From assembly GCF_000143885.2 (NCBI RefSeq), contig NC_018581.1:2728001-2792000 (forward strand): 64,000 nt of DNA, given 5' to 3'. Each line of letters starts with the position of its first letter. The stretch's first letter is position 1. This DNA is from Gordonia sp. KTR9. Lineage in GTDB: Bacteria > Actinomycetota > Actinomycetes > Mycobacteriales > Mycobacteriaceae. Positions 56,612-64,000 of this stretch are shown one piece after another. The notes under the pieces were generated by a model, which was not told the origin of the DNA, made no database searches, and was given only the letters and a program-made list of their open reading frames with translations. The translations under genes were made by a program, and so were the position numbers.

Positions 56612-56961
56612 GAGGTCTCGTCAGCAACGGAGGGTTCGGGGTACTGGCAATCCGTATGGGAGTCGGGTGACGCCAGACTGAACATCCGTCCATTGACGCT
56701 CAGTACGCTGTATCGCGAAATCCAGTGTGCGCGTTTCATGACACCGCGGGGCAAGTCGAGCTCCTCGGGATCGTGAGTCCACATCCTCAGGTTCAGGCCG
56801 TCGGCGCGGAGGTCGACCATGCCGTCGAGGTGGACGGTTACCGACGCGGGGATGGGGCGCTCATCTAACTCCTGCGCCCTTCGTGCCTGGATGTAGTGCA
56901 GGCGGTGTCCAGGAGAATTGGACACGCACCGGCTGGCGGTAGGCTTTCGTCTCGTCGTCAA
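56608..56961 (-). CDS. Small protein leading the AddAB-like operon
   Basis: A 117-residue protein taking TTG 56961, which lies five bases after AAGGAAGG; a longer frame to ATG 57066 lacks such a site. The C-terminal two-thirds is beta-rich (PIPASVTVHLDGMVDLRADGLNLRMWTHD, RYSVLSVNGRMFSLASPDSH) with no known domain. Its stop overlaps the AddB-like start, so it is probably a third component of this helicase-nuclease set. No function can be assigned. Confidence 0.68.
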   Translation of the reverse strand: MTTRRKPTASRCVSNSPGHRLHYIQARRAQELDERPIPASVTVHLDGMVDLRADGLNLRMWTHDPEELDLPRGVMKRAHWISRYSVLSVNGRMFSLASPDSHTDCQYPEPSVADETS

Positions 56962-57212
56962 CGCGACCTTCCTTGCCTCAGCGCGAGGGCGAGGACCGAC
57001 GCGCAGCGTGGGCTGATCAGGCGAGCGGACCAGTCCGTGAAGTTGCATAACTATAGCGACGAGCACCGACAGTCTGATCAGATGACATGCGGCGCAAAGG
57101 CTGAGCCGTATTCTCGATCAGCACCAGGTTTGGACGGTGCTGGCGATGGCCGGTGACGTACTCTCGCCGCCTGGGTTGAATCCCCGCCCACCGTGCCGTC
57201 GAAGGAGCTGAC

Positions 57213-58139
57213 TTGTCAGATATCGGGTTGCATCTCGTGAACAGCCTGTACCAGCAGCTCATGATCGATGATCAGTGGGCGCTGCGGCGTGAACGAGGCT
57301 TCACCTGGTGGTCGTACCGGCTCGCGCAACATGTCGAGGTGAGCCCCCCTTTCATGTCACAGGGTACCGAGGTATGCCGAGTCCGCATGTGGACCGAGAC
57401 CGTGGGTGCTGTCGATCCGAACTTGGATCCGGCACGGGTGGTGGCTGCGTTCAATACGCATGCGACACTCGACGCTCTTGTGTGGGACCCCGAACGCGCA
57501 ATGCTCAACCGTTGCAGCACCGGCGTCGTTCACGCAGAGAACTTCGTCTGGCTGAGCGAGGTTCTAGCCACCGCGGCGATACTGCAGAACGCTGCTGCCC
57601 ACAACCAGGCGCAGGAACTCGCTCGGATGCTCAACGGCGAGCCTGCGGCGTCGAACCATCCGCGTAGCGGGGTCCGTCCGGTAGGCGACGGCATACTGGA
57701 CGTCCCCTCACAGGTTGTGATCCGCGAGGGCGCCTATGGCTCGCGTTTTGCCGGTCCGAGGATGGCAGATCTCGGAGGGTTCTTGGTTGAGATGAGGTTC
57801 TTAGGATCTGCCGATGAGGAAAACCTCACGTGTGAAGTGCCGTATACGCAGAACGAACCGGTATCAGTAACTTGTCGCGGCACGTCCTTGCACAGAACAC
57901 AGTGGTGGACCTCGCTGTCCACTCACGGTTTGCGTGCGGCTGGTTCAGTGGCTGACAGTTGCGCTCAGCTACGCGGTTCCCACCGCCAACCACGGTCGTT
58001 ACGTCGGTTGCTGCCGCACGCGATCAGTGACCACCGAGCTCCACGGAGGCCGAACACAGCGACTTGCCCGAACCGCGCTCCCAACGACCGCGCCTCCTCA
58101 TCGGTGAGGCCGAACACCGCTCGACTGTCCTCGCTGTAG
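57213..58139 (+). CDS. Hypothetical protein, C-terminal end doubtful
   Basis: The TTG at 57213 follows GAAGGAG with five-base spacing. About 235 residues look genuine (LHLVNSLYQQLMIDDQWALRRER, VEVSPPFMSQGTEVCRVRMWTETV, ENFVWLSEVLATAAILQNAAAHN). After PYTQNEPVSVT near 57870 the frame becomes Arg/Ser-rich and overlaps the convergent DUF3293 gene by 175 bp, which suggests a frameshift. The alternative frame reads RHVLAQNTVVDLAVHSRFACGWFSG and stops at about 57953. The gene is divergent from the AddAB-like operon. The family is not recognised. Confidence 0.65.
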   Translation: MSDIGLHLVNSLYQQLMIDDQWALRRERGFTWWSYRLAQHVEVSPPFMSQGTEVCRVRMWTETVGAVDPNLDPARVVAAFNTHATLDALVWDPERAMLNRCSTGVVHAENFVWLSEVLATAAILQNAAAHNQAQELARMLNGEPAASNHPRSGVRPVGDGILDVPSQVVIREGAYGSRFAGPRMADLGGFLVEMRFLGSADEENLTCEVPYTQNEPVSVTCRGTSLHRTQWWTSLSTHGLRAAGSVADSCAQLRGSHRQPRSLRRLLPHAISDHRAPRRPNTATCPNRAPNDRASSSVRPNTARLSSL

Positions 58140-58453
58140 CTGCCGTCGAAACTTGCGCCTACAGCTTGTGCATACGCCAGTCCGGCGGAATCGAGTTCGT
58201 CATCCAGAACCTTGATGCGCGCTGCGTTGTCAGCGCTGAGGGGGTCGGTGTCCGGAAGCACTGCGGTAACCACATGAAAGTCCGGCAGCTGCAGCTGCGG
58301 ATCCGACCTGTCGGCGGGCCACACAGTGCCGGTCGCCATCGCGGACTCGATGGACACCTTGGTGTTCAGGTAGTTCTGCCAAAGCTGGTCGTCGGCGGCA
58401 TACTCTGCCAGCTTCGAAACGGTCGGCCAGCTGAAGTCTGAGTGCGAATTCAT
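57965..58453 (-). CDS. DUF3293-domain protein
   Basis: A 162-residue protein with the DUF3293 pattern: FHVVTAVLPDTDPLSADNAAR, KVLDDELDSAGLAYAQAVGASFDGSYSEDSRAVFGLTDEEARSLG, then GARFGQVAVFGL. The ATG 58453 overlaps the preceding stop (ATGA), so it is the last gene of the cassette that begins with the large helicase. DUF3293 has no established function. Confidence 0.83.
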   Translation of the reverse strand: MNSHSDFSWPTVSKLAEYAADDQLWQNYLNTKVSIESAMATGTVWPADRSDPQLQLPDFHVVTAVLPDTDPLSADNAARIKVLDDELDSAGLAYAQAVGASFDGSYSEDSRAVFGLTDEEARSLGARFGQVAVFGLRGARWSLIACGSNRRNDRGWRWEPRS

Positions 58454-59397
58454 GAGTCGGACCGCCGAGTGCCGTGCATCGGTGTCGGAGCAGTCCGAGT
58501 GTTGTCATCGATTGGCCCGGGATCGTCTACCCCTTGAATGATCACGGCGTACTCGCGTTCCTCGGCGCTCAGCCGATCGAGGGTTGCTTGGACGATCTCA
58601 GGCGGCAGATCGAGACGAAGTTCCCAGCGCGCGCTCGGTCCACACCCGATCTCGCCGTCATCGGCGTGCTCTCCCGCCAGGAAGTCACCCCACCTGACGG
58701 TGGGTTCGGTTCTCTTGTCGGCGCCTGCTGACTCGGCGAACAGTCGAACTAGCATGGTGGAGGGCGTCGTCAGATAGTCGATCAGCCCGTTGGCGGTGAT
58801 CCAGTCAGACACGATCTTGGGGGTCGAGTCGTCCGTCAGATCCCATAGCTGAACCGGCATTTCAGGAGCGCCGACAAGAGGATCCAAGCGGGTGCTCGAC
58901 ACCGCCACAGAGTCGGAGATCAACCCTAGCGTCACTGTGTCGAGACCGGACGTCATGCTGCCGGTCTCACAAAATGAGATCGACGCCCATGTCGTCGAGA
59001 ACTCGATGTCTAAATCGCTGTCAACAGGAAGAAGGCGCAGAGTGTCCGAGGTCGTGCGGAACGGGGCATGGGGCACGTCGTTGATGGTGACGTCCCAATC
59101 GTCACGGTCAGGCAGTTGATCGCCAGTTACCCTGACGCGTAGGAACAGTGGCATCCTCGGTGCGAGATCCGGCGCCACGGAGATCGATGACAGCTCGGCT
59201 TCATGCACTACTCCCAGACGCTCGTCCTGCTGAATCGCTGCCAGCGGCGTAGTGCCTTCAGGAATCTGTGCGTCGCTTTCGCCGTCGACACAACGAGTAA
59301 GGCGGTCCGCGCTTCTGCTCAACCGAACGTGTTCGTGCTCCTGACCGTTCTCTATGTCGGATTTACGGCGCACGATTTCATACACGATCTCCGACAA
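58450..59397 (-). CDS. Hypothetical protein of the GIY-YIG/helicase cassette
   Basis: A 315-residue protein with a TTG start at 59397 behind GGAAGG. It is acidic and beta-rich: MPLFLRVRVTGDQLPDRDDWDVTIND, LRLLPVDSDLDIEFSTTWASISFCE, WITANGLIDYLTTPSTMLVRLFAE, then an amphipathic helical part (LPPEIVQATLDRLSAEEREYAVIIQG). No domain is recognised. Overlap with the DUF3293 gene and a 94-bp gap to the GIY-YIG gene place it in the same transcription unit. Confidence 0.7.
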   Translation of the reverse strand: MSEIVYEIVRRKSDIENGQEHEHVRLSRSADRLTRCVDGESDAQIPEGTTPLAAIQQDERLGVVHEAELSSISVAPDLAPRMPLFLRVRVTGDQLPDRDDWDVTINDVPHAPFRTTSDTLRLLPVDSDLDIEFSTTWASISFCETGSMTSGLDTVTLGLISDSVAVSSTRLDPLVGAPEMPVQLWDLTDDSTPKIVSDWITANGLIDYLTTPSTMLVRLFAESAGADKRTEPTVRWGDFLAGEHADDGEIGCGPSARWELRLDLPPEIVQATLDRLSAEEREYAVIIQGVDDPGPIDDNTRTAPTPMHGTRRSDS

Positions 59398-59491
59398 AAG
59401 TCAGTCCTTCCAATATGTGGCGGTCGTTGTTCAACGCCCGAGGGCAGAGATCACGGGTGACACGGCACAGACGTCGCGATTGGGTCTTCGG

Positions 59492-61288
59492 TCATGTCCA
59501 AGCGCGCGGCAGTTCTAGCGCTTGCTCTACGAGGTAGGGGTTGTGGATGGCCCGCTGCATCGACGGCCCCATGCGGCATAAGCGGAGCGCCGAGGTCGAG
59601 GCGGCTCGAGTGATCTGTGCGTCGTCGAGGAGTCGTTCGAGGGCGTCGAGGGAGTCGGCTTCAACTGCGACCGTCCCAGGACCAAACTCGTGGTAGTCGC
59701 TAGTCGCCACAGAGACCTCGGGATGGTGGCGGATGAGTCTGACGATGCCGAAAGCGTTGTGGAGCTGCGCCTCGATCTCGTTTGCCTGGAGGAATCCCAT
59801 TACACGGTTCGACCAGTCTTCACGCAGGATCGTTAGGGACTCAGTTCGTGAGATCGATAGACAGGTGATCACTGAATAGGTTCTACCGCTTGTCCCTCGT
59901 TTCGAGGTGGGCAGGCAGCTGATAGACCAACTGCGGTACTCAGTAAGAGCAGGGAACGGCACGCACCGACGCAGATACGTACCGACGATGCGAGTGATCT
60001 GGCTGGCCTCGGGGAGTTGGTTGAACCTGTTGATCCTGTCCATTGCGCCGCCGAATTGCGCTGCGGTGAAGGATTGGAGTGGAGTTCTATCGCTCGCGTT
60101 CACAGCGTCGGGATGCGCAAACCACTCTGTCAGTCGCTGCTCCGCGGACGTGCCGGCGAACAACTTGGTGAACTCGGGCGAGGGTACGATCGGGTTGGCC
60201 ATCTCGCGGAAGTTCCTCGCGACAAGCGCCTGATTCTGTGCGTCGTGAATCAACGAACGTTCTGCGTTGAGTAGGTGGCGCTTTCGCGCTTTGCTCCCGC
60301 TGGGTTGTGCTGCTGCGGCTTGATCGAACCGCAGGTGATACGCCTCGATCTGACCCTCATATGTCCTGTCATGTGTGGCGAAGCGCGTCCTAAAGTCGAC
60401 GGTTTCCCCGATGTAGCAGCTACCGTCGCGGAACGCGAGCACGTAGTGGCCCACGGGGCTACGCTCGCCGATGAACTCTGATACTGCAGTTCGCGTTAGC
60501 AGTGGCGAACTCATGTCGTGAGTGTCTAGCCACCTAGCAAGTTGTTCTTTGCGTCCGTCGGAGCCGCCGTCGCTCCCAAGACCCTCGTCCGTGTAGGGAT
60601 CCGATGGAAGACTAGTTCTAGCCGTCGAGTTGCCGTGGGAGTGCCAGGTGGGTTCAATGACTACCTCGTCTGGCATGACCCAGTTCGGTGCGACCGCCAG
60701 GGCCAGGCCGACAAGGCTGTCGAAGTCTATGGGCTCCGCCTTGCCGTCGGCACCTCGAACCCGGGAGGCCGCGACATCGATCTGGAGGTTTCCAGCGTCG
60801 GATCTTACAAGGACGATGGTCACGGGCGAGGCTGGTGCGAGGGCGCGCTTCTCCCACGCGAGATCTGTCAGTACGCTGGCCCAACTCTTGGGCGGTATTG
60901 CCCTTATCGAGATTCGACTGATGTCCACGGCCGAAGAGATGCGCCAGCCCAGGCTGAGGAGCGTGTAGACCAAGTTAAGTGGCGTGGGCTCGGATGTATC
61001 AACAGCGTCCCCTCGCGTCGGGTAGGACTGGCTCGCCTGTACCCAACCCTGCTTGCTGTCCCAGACCGCGACGGGATCACTGCTGTTTGCGACTCGAATC
61101 CGTAAGCCCTCCTCTGAGGGCTCGACCCACGTGGTCATCTCCGTACCGGTGGTCAAGGATTCGAACAGCGCCGGCGTGGAGGGATCGTCAGTATAGAACC
61201 CCACCTCGTTTGCGAAGTCGACCTCGTCAGCGACCAGTTCGCTGGGATCGACCTTGTCTGTGCCTTCAGGCTGGGTCAATTGAGTCAT
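59492..61288 (-). CDS. Large protein with GIY-YIG nuclease-like domain
   Basis: A 598-residue protein from ATG 61288 behind GGAGG. Residues about 1-255 are a beta-rich unknown domain. A GIY-YIG-like module follows at about 270-350: VGHYVLAFRDGSCYIGETVDFRTRFATHD, with GHYV and CYIG as the two signature strands, then the Arg helix and ERSLIHDAQNQ carrying the likely metal-binding Glu. The C-terminal 240 residues are helical and unassigned. Its place between a DUF4011-type helicase and small unknown genes suggests it is the nuclease or sensor of a multi-gene defence cassette. Confidence 0.82.
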   Translation of the reverse strand: MTQLTQPEGTDKVDPSELVADEVDFANEVGFYTDDPSTPALFESLTTGTEMTTWVEPSEEGLRIRVANSSDPVAVWDSKQGWVQASQSYPTRGDAVDTSEPTPLNLVYTLLSLGWRISSAVDISRISIRAIPPKSWASVLTDLAWEKRALAPASPVTIVLVRSDAGNLQIDVAASRVRGADGKAEPIDFDSLVGLALAVAPNWVMPDEVVIEPTWHSHGNSTARTSLPSDPYTDEGLGSDGGSDGRKEQLARWLDTHDMSSPLLTRTAVSEFIGERSPVGHYVLAFRDGSCYIGETVDFRTRFATHDRTYEGQIEAYHLRFDQAAAAQPSGSKARKRHLLNAERSLIHDAQNQALVARNFREMANPIVPSPEFTKLFAGTSAEQRLTEWFAHPDAVNASDRTPLQSFTAAQFGGAMDRINRFNQLPEASQITRIVGTYLRRCVPFPALTEYRSWSISCLPTSKRGTSGRTYSVITCLSISRTESLTILREDWSNRVMGFLQANEIEAQLHNAFGIVRLIRHHPEVSVATSDYHEFGPGTVAVEADSLDALERLLDDAQITRAASTSALRLCRMGPSMQRAIHNPYLVEQALELPRAWT

Positions 61289-61404
61289 CAGGGTCCTCCG
61301 TTCGATGCTGCCGGCTCCGCACCTGCGAGGCCTGTGGCGGTGGTCAACCATAGATGTGGCGCGCGAGGCTTCAGGAGGTGGTACGAATGTCCAATTTTAC
61401 GAAA

Positions 61405-64000
61405 TCAAGCTCCGGCTCTGATCGTCAGACCTATCCGCAGCAACCTGCCAGACTTCACACCTAGAGCGATGCATGTTGCGAGGCGCTCGGTCATTCCCTG
61501 GGTCAGCCGGCGCTGCCCGAACTTAGCGATGGTTGCGCGCATCAGTGCCTCCTCGTCGAGGCCGCGGGGGCCGCACGACGTCGCCATCGCGTTGATGATC
61601 TCCTCCGGAGCGATCTCCGTCAGAGGACGTGTCATACCGGCTGAAGTCGAGCGGAACCCACGCCATGCTTCTCGGTCGAGTTGCTCGGGCCACACGAAGG
61701 TTCCCAACGGGGTGCCGTGAACCAGTGCGCGCGGTACGCAATCGACGATGAGATCTTTACGCGTGGCGCGCAACCGGTCATAGCCGAAGCGGTGTCCAAT
61801 GCTTCGCGCGAGTCGATCGAGCTCTATCGGACCTTCGATGGACACGGTTTCACGAACTGCGTTGGTGATCGTCTGCTTGACCGACTGGGAGTTGATTCGG
61901 TCGAGGTCTTCTCGAGCGCCGAGGGCGGTCGTTGGCGCCTGCATATACCTCGCGCCCTTGCGATCCCAGTCCCGCTCAGTTGCCGTGGTCGTGACTGGTG
62001 GGGGTTCGACGGTCGTGAGACTCGCAATGAGGCGCGGCGACTCGGTCGCGACCTCCGACGATCCACTCGAGGGAGGTGCTTCCGGCTTCCATTGCTCCGA
62101 CGATTCCGCGTCATCCGAGGAATAGTCGGTGGCGGACTGAAGCGAAGCGATCTCCGCTGCGCGAGCGGCGGCTGCGTCAGCGAGCTTCGCCTCGTACTCG
62201 CGCTGTTTCTCGTTCGCGTGTCCAACCGCCGCGTCTACCCGTTCCAACACTGAAGTCGGAGAATCGATCCACTCGGGCAACCAGAGCCGCAGCGCTGCGC
62301 CCCAGTGCATCATCGGTTCGAGTAGTTGAGGGGTCAGGTCTCGGTCGGCGACTGTTGGGCGGTCTGCCCAGTTGGGGCCGTCGAGCAGTATCGCCACCTG
62401 CCAGCGTGGTGAGGTTGGTTCGCGCACGACAAAATCGATGACGAAGTCCGACAATCCGAAGTTCACTTCGACTTCGTAACCACGTTCGCGCAGGGCAGCG
62501 CAAATACGTTGCTGAACACGGTCACCGCCGGGATCGCGCCGCGACGCGTCGGATTTGGTGGGAAGTACCCCGTTGGCTGCCATCTCGAGGTAAGCGCGTA
62601 GATGGGCAAGGCCCACAGACTTTGTCCGTGCCAAGTCGATGTCAGCGGGATCAAACGATGTGAAGATGAGCACCTTTCGTCGCGCGCGGGTGACCGCAAC
62701 GTTGAACCGCTTCTCACCGCCCGATCGCGTCAACGGGCCGAAGTTCAGGGGCATCTTCGGATCGTCGGGCTTCTTGGAGAATGCAGTACTGAAGAGAATC
62801 ACGTCTCGTTCGTCGCCCTGGACGTTCTCGAGGTTCTTCACGAAGATCCCTTCCTCGGCATCGGGGCGTAGTCGCTCCAACACAAGGGGGTCGCCGCTCT
62901 CTTCGAGGAGATCCTGAACGAGTGACTGCTGCTGGATGTTGAACGTCACCACGCCCAAGCTCTGGGCTGCGAGGTGTGGCGTCGCGAGTCGCGCTCGGAC
63001 TTCCGCCACGATCGCTTCTGCCTCGACACGGTTTGTACGGAGACCGGCCTTCCTGTCCTCTCGGTTGAAGTGACCATCGACTCGACGCCATTCGATGCCC
63101 GCAGTGTCATCGCCGCCGGGGGAGGGCAGACTCGCAAGACGACCTTCGTAGTACTTCTGATTCGAAAAGTTGATGAGCGACTCGTCCTGGCTGCGGTAGT
63201 GCCACGACAACCAAAGCTGTGGGACACCGGATTCGACGCATTCAGTGAGGATGCTCTCGAGATCCTCGGGCGCGACCTCCCCGCTCTCATCGGATTCATC
63301 GTCGTCATTGATGCTGACCTGGCCGATCGAGGTGGGCGGCATCTGCTGAGAATCTCCCACGATGACTGCTGCCCGTCCCCGGCCGAGAGCACCAATCGCC
63401 TGCGAAACAGGGACCTGGGACGCCTCATCGAACACAACGAGGTCGAACGTGACCGAACCCGGTGGAACGAACTGCGCTAGAGACGCTGGGCTCACGAACA
63501 TGACGGGCGTCGCAGCGAGGATGTGCTTTCCGTACTGAGTCATCAGATTCCGGAAACTGGCACCACCACGCTTGCGATCGAGTTGCCGCCGCAGCTCGCC
63601 GACTTCACCGCGAAGCTCCTTCGCCCGGAAAGGTCGATTCGCGAGCAACGCGGCAGGCAGAGCCTTGATCTGCTCTGCTCGAAGTTCCGCGGCCGAGCGT
63701 ACGAAGTCGGCGATCTCACCATCTCGAAGCGCTGAATTGAACGCGCTGAGTCCGCCGGCAAGCCGACGTTCCCTCAGAGAGGTCTCGGCGGCCCCTCGAA
63801 TGAACGCTCCCACAGCATGGGCAGCTGCGACCTCGCCGTTCAGCAGCGCGCCCACGTACTCGTCGAGCTTCGCCTGGCGGAGTGGCTCCAAGCAAGCGGA
63901 CGTCCTGGACCACACGATGAAGCGGCGCGCATCCGCGTCGGCAGCCTCTTTCTCCCAGATGTCGTTGTCCGACTGCCACGCGTCGAGCCAATGCCGGCCA
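61405..64000 (-). CDS. DUF4011/DUF3320-type SF1 helicase-nuclease, 5' truncated by window edge
   Basis: The frame is open through base 64000, so at least 865 codons of a larger protein are seen. Visible parts are the SF1 motor (VVFDEASQVPVSQAIGALGRGR, IVGDSQQMPPTS, WHYRSQDESLINFSN, NVQGDERDVILFSTAFS, FNVAVTRARRKVLIFTS), a Vsr/MTES_1575-type PD-(D/E)XK region (RVQQRICAALRERGYEVEVNFG, DFVIDFVV, VAILLDGPNW) and a C-terminal DUF3320 domain (DRLARSIGHRFGYDRL, FVWPEQLD). The Walker A part lies outside the window. Helicases of this build are reported in anti-phage contexts (hhe-like); that link is by resemblance. Confidence 0.87.
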   Translation of the reverse strand, partial: GRHWLDAWQSDNDIWEKEAADADARRFIVWSRTSACLEPLRQAKLDEYVGALLNGEVAAAHAVGAFIRGAAETSLRERRLAGGLSAFNSALRDGEIADFVRSAAELRAEQIKALPAALLANRPFRAKELRGEVGELRRQLDRKRGGASFRNLMTQYGKHILAATPVMFVSPASLAQFVPPGSVTFDLVVFDEASQVPVSQAIGALGRGRAAVIVGDSQQMPPTSIGQVSINDDDESDESGEVAPEDLESILTECVESGVPQLWLSWHYRSQDESLINFSNQKYYEGRLASLPSPGGDDTAGIEWRRVDGHFNREDRKAGLRTNRVEAEAIVAEVRARLATPHLAAQSLGVVTFNIQQQSLVQDLLEESGDPLVLERLRPDAEEGIFVKNLENVQGDERDVILFSTAFSKKPDDPKMPLNFGPLTRSGGEKRFNVAVTRARRKVLIFTSFDPADIDLARTKSVGLAHLRAYLEMAANGVLPTKSDASRRDPGGDRVQQRICAALRERGYEVEVNFGLSDFVIDFVVREPTSPRWQVAILLDGPNWADRPTVADRDLTPQLLEPMMHWGAALRLWLPEWIDSPTSVLERVDAAVGHANEKQREYEAKLADAAAARAAEIASLQSATDYSSDDAESSEQWKPEAPPSSGSSEVATESPRLIASLTTVEPPPVTTTATERDWDRKGARYMQAPTTALGAREDLDRINSQSVKQTITNAVRETVSIEGPIELDRLARSIGHRFGYDRLRATRKDLIVDCVPRALVHGTPLGTFVWPEQLDREAWRGFRSTSAGMTRPLTEIAPEEIINAMATSCGPRGLDEEALMRATIAKFGQRRLTQGMTERLATCIALGVKSGRLLRIGLTIRAGA

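Overview
The window is high-GC actinobacterial DNA. Separate but overlapping lnt/ppm1 genes, RbpA, GTG-rich starts, a 13E12-type HNH gene, a GT87 mannosyltransferase and a nit1C cluster of the MSMEG_0565-0572 type all point to a mycolic-acid-containing genus such as Gordonia or a close relative. The genus is inferred from gene content only. No rRNA, tRNA or CRISPR array was recognised.

Region 1 (1-15 kb) is mostly core: lipoprotein acylation and polyprenyl-mannose synthesis (lnt, ppm1), RbpA, DUF475 and small conserved proteins, an MpaB-type oxygenase, an L-2-hydroxyglutarate oxidase-like enzyme, a GlgC-like nucleotidyltransferase with a hexose phosphomutase, an AraC/VOC pair and a UvrA-like ABC protein. 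Region 2 (15-23 kb) holds a 13E12 HNH gene with a tandem repeat upstream, a GNAT protein, a retron-type reverse transcriptase, a globin, a GT87 enzyme, a P450 and an FKBP lipoprotein. A 19-bp inverted repeat enclosing 138 nt of hairpins lies directly upstream of the reverse transcriptase. This is the architecture of a retron msr-msd RNA with a1/a2 arms, and is the strongest candidate here for an undescribed system.

Region 3 (23.1-34.1 kb) is a 12-gene minus-strand array: a nit1C nitrilase/cyanide-type cluster (MSMEG_0572, nitrilase, 0570, 0569, 0568, a GNAT-AIR synthase fusion, a nitrilase-fold pseudoenzyme, a glycosyltransferase) continuing into EamA, NTF2-like, LLM-class and SRPBCC genes. 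Region 4 (34.3-40.6 kb) carries an IS110 element inserted into a dispersed repeat, a ZIP transporter, an Lrp fragment, a DUF6924 protein, a PLDc_N protein and an alpha/beta hydrolase.

Region 5 (40.7-64 kb) looks like a defence island with visibly less GC-rich genes toward its right half. It holds Wadjet/Mks jetABC with no jetD, a decayed SIR2 gene, an AddAB-like nuclease-helicase operon, and a minus-strand cassette of DUF4011/DUF3320-type helicase (cut by the window end), GIY-YIG protein, an unknown protein and a DUF3293 protein. Three genes here appear to start with TTG.

Two families of short dispersed repeats run through the window. Family A begins CTCCCTGAGGTGCGAGGAGC and ends near CGAGCCACGAAGGGTC. 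Family B begins CTGGTTGAGCC and contains GAGCGAAGCGACG. They occupy several gene ends and have also become coding sequence in jetB (N-terminus) and in the MSMEG_0570 homologue (C-terminus).
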